64,000 nucleotides of DNA, from NCBI GenBank assembly GCA_037954325.1, contig JBBMNZ010000017.1:7961501-8025500 (forward strand), written 5' to 3'. Below, in pieces: positions 62,457 through 64,000 of the stretch. The notes beneath the pieces were generated by a model. It was not told where the DNA came from, searched no databases, and saw nothing but the letters and a program-made list of their open reading frames with translations. The first letter of the stretch is position 1, and each line of letters opens with the position of its first letter. A program made the position numbers and the translations under genes. The DNA is from Fistularia commersonii (lineage: Eukaryota > Chordata > Actinopteri > Syngnathiformes > Fistulariidae).

Positions 62457-62462
62457 AATAAA
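62457..62462 (+). terminator. Alternative polyadenylation signal AATAAA
   Basis: Canonical hexamer about 1.9 kb after the stop codon; use would need transcript evidence. Confidence 0.2.
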
Positions 62463-63845
62463 TGGAGTTTAACAAACCCCGAAAGAGCTGATTTCTACGT
62501 GAATAGCTGTTGCCATTCATTTGCTCCGCAGACACAGAAATGAAAAGGAAGTGGCAAAAAACCACAATGATATAATGAGATGTTGAGATGCTGGAGAAGT
62601 TGAGGGGAGGAGCGATACTTTATTTGGGTTTCTCAGCAGCACGGCAACTAAAACAATGACACATGTTGGCTTAAATGAAAAAATGTGACTGAAACTAATA
62701 CCATTCTTTGTTACGATCTTCAGACAATGAACACATTTAAATAATAATCAGAATGATAACTTCAAGCTGGCAGGGAGCACGTCAGTCAGGGGCTGTGAAT
62801 ACCAGATGCCACCCGACGCCACAGGAATACGCAGCACTCTATTCTGCTATAACCATAATCTAACAGCGTTTGTCGCTCCATCAAGGCTCTGTGAACCGAG
62901 CCCAGGTCAGCCATAGGCTCAGTCAGTAAGTTACAAGCTCATCATGTAATTGTATAAGGACACATAAAGTATTGACATGATGAGGTAAGAATTATTTCAC
63001 AGCCTAAACTGGAACTACACAGTCTGCGGCTACACACGGACTCACTGCACTTTTAAGATAACGGATTTCTGTGTGGGGAAGAAGAAATCGTACTGTGTGT
63101 GTTCGGATGTGCGCATGACATCTATCTCTGGCCCAAGGTGGAGAGCATTTTCCTACATGCGCAAAAAATTCCGGTATATCTTCATAAAACATAAAAGTAC
63201 ATTTTCAAGTTACTCTGAGACGTCATCAGTCACTTGAATGTTTGTAGAAACAGTTTCGCAATCTCATAAATACTACTAAGCAGCCAAAATATGTGTATTG
63301 ATTCTGAGGTGTGGAAGAAACAAAACCAAGCCGTGGCCCGACATCCGACAAGAATTTCGAACAAAGGCAATATGTGAACTTGAAGGACTCTTTCCATGCC
63401 TGCCACTCACTGCTCAAGAATTATACAACAAAGAAAATTTCCAGAATTTCCATTTTGATGGCAGATGTTTTCCGTCTTGACCTTTACTGCACTACAAGCA
63501 AAATAAATTACAAACAGCAATTTAAAAGTTTTCATGAGCGTGTTACGCCAAGGAGATAAGTCATATTTGGTGACAGCAAAAAAAAAAAAAAAAAACAACT
63601 TCCTGTCCAGAACAGCATATGCCCCTCATTACAATTTGGATGATTTGTATTTTCATTGTATGAAATTATATAAACAAACAATTTGAAAGATCTGAAAATA
63701 AAGGCTGTACAGACATTCTACACGATAATAAATTTTGGTTCTGTTTTTTAGATTGTAAAGTAATTCTAAAAATATATAATATTATAATATAATATAAAAT
63801 AATAATAATAATACAATATAAATACTATAATGGTGATAATAATTA

Positions 63846-63880
63846 TATTATATTATATTATATTATATTATATTATATTA
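63846..63880 (+). repeat. (TATTA)n pentanucleotide microsatellite
   Basis: Seven perfect TATTA units, preceded by a longer degenerate AT/AAT-rich tract from about 63770. Confidence 0.95.
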
Positions 63881-63924
63881 TCATCAGCTATATTATATAT
63901 AGCATCAGCATCAAAGTTGACATC

Positions 63925-63932
63925 TGACGTCA
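63925..63932 (+). promoter_or_regulatory. CRE palindrome TGACGTCA
   Basis: Perfect 8-bp CREB/ATF consensus in AT-rich intergenic sequence. Motif match only; function unknown. Confidence 0.25.
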
Positions 63933-64000
63933 TCATTCACAATTAAGATGTCAGCAATATAGATATTTATTTAACTGGTGTATTAATGCTTCCATAGTAA

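Larger units (their letters stand above)
61682..63845. other. Downstream intergenic or extended 3' UTR; no gene recognised
   Basis: AT-rich with short chance open frames. An A17-A18 run lies near 63579-63596, and further AATAAA hexamers lie at 63697 and 63727, possibly by chance in AT-rich sequence. Confidence 0.4.

Noticed and set aside
63579..63596. A-run considered as the tail of a processed pseudogene or retroelement
   Set aside because: No coding remnant, and no clear target duplication or element body upstream.

Overview
This window reads as nuclear DNA of a ray-finned (teleost-type) fish. The support is indirect: very dense CA/GT microsatellites, decayed non-LTR retrotransposon fragments of the kind common in fish, a tRNA-derived SINE with a fish-type tail, an internally deleted hAT transposon, and one giant intronless coding exon best recognised as ZNF469. 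There are no bacterial-style operons, and no tRNA, rRNA or CRISPR locus was seen.

Layout. Positions 1-300 hold a decayed LINE reverse-transcriptase fragment on the minus strand that runs off the left edge. A 482-bp hAT element with terminal inverted repeats and an 8-bp target duplication lies at 663-1144. A SINE lies near 9.06-9.29 kb and a second LINE fragment at 18.05-18.69 kb. Otherwise 1-48.5 kb has no coding gene I can support. It is mostly AT-rich unique sequence broken by microsatellites and four G-quadruplex motifs. An exon-like, promoter-like segment at about 21.2-21.65 kb, with a strong splice donor, may be a 5' non-coding exon of the gene downstream. This is inference.

The one confident gene is znf469 on the plus strand. 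A good splice acceptor sits at 48503/48504. It is followed by a 189-nt 5' leader with four upstream ATGs, then a start codon in a strong Kozak context at 48693. The coding sequence is a single uninterrupted reading frame of 3964 codons ending at 60587. The AT-rich 3' UTR may end near the ATTAAA signal at 61636, or at a later signal. The last 2 kb or so is intergenic-looking and ends in an AT-rich pentanucleotide array.

How it fits together: the window looks like one large nuclear zinc-finger gene plus its long upstream non-coding territory, which is probably an intron and/or a regulatory desert. No new multi-gene system was found. The points most worth checking are the distal 5' exon, the upstream-ORF cluster, the intact hAT boundaries and the G-quadruplex motifs.
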